Source: Dokdonella sp.
GTDB taxonomy: Bacteria > Pseudomonadota > Gammaproteobacteria > Xanthomonadales > Rhodanobacteraceae
Assembly (NCBI GenBank): GCA_016712865.1
Contig: JADJQH010000001.1
Span: 62,001 to 126,000, forward strand
DNA length: 64,000 bases
Direction of reading: 5' to 3'
Shown piece after piece: positions 62,274-64,000 of this stretch (positions are counted from its first letter, which is position 1; each line of letters begins with the position of its first letter). The notes below the pieces were generated by a model. The model worked only from the letters and a program-made list of their open reading frames with translations, searched no databases and had not been told where the DNA came from. The translations under genes were made by a program, and so were the position numbers.

Positions 62274-63914
62274 CTACAACTCGGCGCTGAGCTCGCGGAT
62301 CTCGCGGTTGAGGACGCGATCATTGTCGGAATAATCAACCGGCAGATCGATCAGGTGCACGCCCGGCGTGGCCAGGCATTTCGACAGCAGCGGACCGAAC
62401 TCGGCGGCCGATGCGGGTCGATGTCCGTGGGCACCGTAGCTTTCGGCGTAGGCCACGAAATCCGGATTGCCCATGTCCATGCCGAAATTCGGAAAGTTCA
62501 TGTTGGCCTGCTTCCACTTGATCATGCCGTAGGCGTTGTCGCGCAGCAGCAAGACGACGAGATCGAGTTTGAGGCGTACCGCGGTCTCGATTTCCTGGGA
62601 GTTCATCATGAAACCGCCATCACCAGCGACCGCCACCACCTTGCGATCGGGGTAGACGATCTTGGCCGCGATTGCCGATGGCAGGCCCGCGCCCATGGTG
62701 GCCAGGGCGTTGTCCAGCAGCAGGGTGTTGGGTTGGGTGCAGCGGTAATAGCGGGCAAACCAGAGTTTGTACATGCCGTTGTCGAGGCAGAGGATGCCGT
62801 CATCCGGCATGGCCTTGCGCACGTCCGCCACCAGGCGCACCGGGTACACCGGAAAACGCGCATCGTCCGCGCCCTTGGCCAGGTGGGCATTGAGATGTTG
62901 ACGCACGTTGTCGTCGTAGGAGAAATCCCAGTGCGCTTGTTTCTCCAGGCTCTGGTTGATGCGCCAGATGGTGTTGGCGATATCGCCGACGACTTCGATC
63001 TGGGGGAAGTACACCGTATCCACTTCGGCCGTCAGGTAGTTCACATGGATGACGGTACGCCTGCCGCGGCGCATGAAGAACGGCGGCTTCTCGATGACAT
63101 CGTGTCCGACATTGATGATGCAATCGGCGTGTTCGATGGCGCGATGCACGAAATCGCCATCCGACAGCGCGGCATTGCCCAGCCACAGCGGATGCGATTC
63201 ATCCAGCACGCCCTTGCCCATCTGGGTGGTGAAGAAGGGGATGCCGAAGCGCTCGACGAACTCGCGCAGCATCTTGCTGCTGGTCTTGCGATTGGCACCC
63301 GCACCCACCATGAGAATGGGTTGCCTGGATTCGCGAATTGCCTCCACCGCACGCTGGACGGCCTTGTCGTCGGCAATGGGGCGCCGGTGAAAACTGGCCT
63401 GCAACACGATGGCATCGGTCTGGTCGTGGGCGATGTCTTCCGGAAGTTCGAGGTGGGTGGCGCCGGGGCGTTCTTCCTCGGCGCGACGGAAGGATTCGCG
63501 AACGCGGGCGGGAATGTTGTCGGCCGAAACGATCTGTCGGGTGAACTTGGTCAGCGGCTTCATCATGTCGACGATATCGACGATCTGGAAATGCCCCTGT
63601 TTGGAAACCTTGACCGGCTTCTGCCCGGTGATCATCAACATCGGCATGCCGCCCAGCTGCGCGTACGCGGCTGAGGTGACGAAGTTGGTCGCGCCAGGGC
63701 CCAGCGTGGCCAGGCATACGCCGGCCTTTCCGGTCAGTCGTCCGTACGTTGCGGCCATGAATCCCGCGGCCTGCTCATGTCGGGTCAGGATCAACTTGAT
63801 GGAGGAGGTGCGCAGGGACTCCAGCAGGTCGAGGTTTTCCTCGCCCGGAATGCCAAAGACATACTCGACGCCTTCGCTTTCCAGTGCCTTGATGAACAGA
63901 TCCGAAGCCTTCAT
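62274..63914 (-). CDS. alsS: Acetolactate synthase, catabolic AlsS type
   Basis: This 546-residue ThDP enzyme condenses two pyruvates to acetolactate. It shows the catalytic Glu in RHEQAAGFMA, the ThDP motif GDGGFMMNSQEIETAVRLKLDLV at about 428, and DNAYGMIKWKQ. These fit catabolic AlsS rather than anabolic IlvB, which carries FAD and needs a small subunit. No acetolactate decarboxylase lies nearby, so the product may feed valine synthesis or decompose to diacetyl. The ATG has GGAG upstream. The remaining 86 bases of the window show no gene. Confidence 0.88.
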   Translation of the reverse strand: MKASDLFIKALESEGVEYVFGIPGEENLDLLESLRTSSIKLILTRHEQAAGFMAATYGRLTGKAGVCLATLGPGATNFVTSAAYAQLGGMPMLMITGQKPVKVSKQGHFQIVDIVDMMKPLTKFTRQIVSADNIPARVRESFRRAEEERPGATHLELPEDIAHDQTDAIVLQASFHRRPIADDKAVQRAVEAIRESRQPILMVGAGANRKTSSKMLREFVERFGIPFFTTQMGKGVLDESHPLWLGNAALSDGDFVHRAIEHADCIINVGHDVIEKPPFFMRRGRRTVIHVNYLTAEVDTVYFPQIEVVGDIANTIWRINQSLEKQAHWDFSYDDNVRQHLNAHLAKGADDARFPVYPVRLVADVRKAMPDDGILCLDNGMYKLWFARYYRCTQPNTLLLDNALATMGAGLPSAIAAKIVYPDRKVVAVAGDGGFMMNSQEIETAVRLKLDLVVLLLRDNAYGMIKWKQANMNFPNFGMDMGNPDFVAYAESYGAHGHRPASAAEFGPLLSKCLATPGVHLIDLPVDYSDNDRVLNREIRELSAEL

Positions 63915-64000
63915 GCGACTTGCTCCTGGTTCGGGTTGGTTTGCACAGGGCGCGCAACGCTGTTTGCCGCGCCGACGAAACCAACAGGTAGTGCAGGGTT

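Noticed and set aside
1-64000. tRNA, rRNA, riboswitch or prophage features
   Set aside because: I saw no T-loop pattern in a cloverleaf context, no rRNA segment, no known riboswitch core and no phage structural genes.

Overview
This is a high-GC window of ordinary bacterial chromosome. Most genes are core or near-core, many are joined by 4-bp start/stop overlaps, and gene-free gaps are filled with palindromic repeats of the REP type. The gene set points to a gammaproteobacterium of the Lysobacterales (Xanthomonadales), perhaps Rhodanobacteraceae-like: the Kdo kinase KdkA, a FimX-like degenerate GGDEF-EAL protein, a metG-rnfB-nth cluster, an mrp-dcd cluster, a DUF3297 protein and several dispersed palindromic repeat families. 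The taxon is inference, because no rRNA gene is present. I see no rRNA, tRNA, CRISPR array, intact insertion sequence or prophage.

Layout: 1-6.8 kb holds the end of a Cys/Met-type PLP enzyme, an FAD monooxygenase, a class V aminotransferase, the FimX-like protein, a MATE exporter and a small DksA-type zinc-finger protein. 6.9-15 kb holds a large secreted PKD/PPC-domain protein, a DUF4097 exported protein, DUF3297, a GAF-GGDEF diguanylate cyclase, a ChaC-like enzyme and a DUF4139 protein. 15-22 kb holds serA divergent from a frameshifted FAD-linked D-2-hydroxyacid dehydrogenase, trxC, an array of 75-bp repeats, a glutaminyl cyclase, trhO and two SnoaL-like proteins.

21.9-26.1 kb is the accessory region. 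It contains a complete YefM-YoeB toxin-antitoxin pair with a recognisable twin-palindrome operator, an orphan HigA-type antitoxin whose toxin survives only as a C-terminal stub, four copies of a short repeat that separate these modules, a 16-bp satellite, a J-domain membrane protein of unusual architecture and lower GC, a remnant of a REP-associated (RAYT) transposase, and a HEPN-domain protein.

26.3-43 kb is core again: mfd, LPS inner-core genes (a GT9 heptosyltransferase and kdkA), a metallo-beta-lactamase-fold gene, moaA-moaC-moaD-moaE, a CPBP protease, metG-rnfB-nth, mrp, DUF1287 and dcd, followed by three exported proteins of unknown function. 44.4-52.1 kb is a compact nine-gene minus-strand unit for pyroglutamyl peptide and 5-oxoproline use (DLH, HIT, pxpB, pxpC, a DUF885 peptidase, pxpA, DUF969, DUF979, pcp). 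53-58 kb is a GldA/GldF/GldG-like ABC operon with a DUF4340 protein. The end holds an NlpC/P60 lipoprotein, a DadA-like oxidase, a MITE-like palindrome, an aldehyde dehydrogenase and an AlsS-type acetolactate synthase.

The observations most worth checking are the orphaned antitoxin and RAYT remnant within repeat-bounded modules, the J-domain gene beside its satellite, the frameshift in the serA partner, and the complete 5-oxoproline operon with a candidate transporter.
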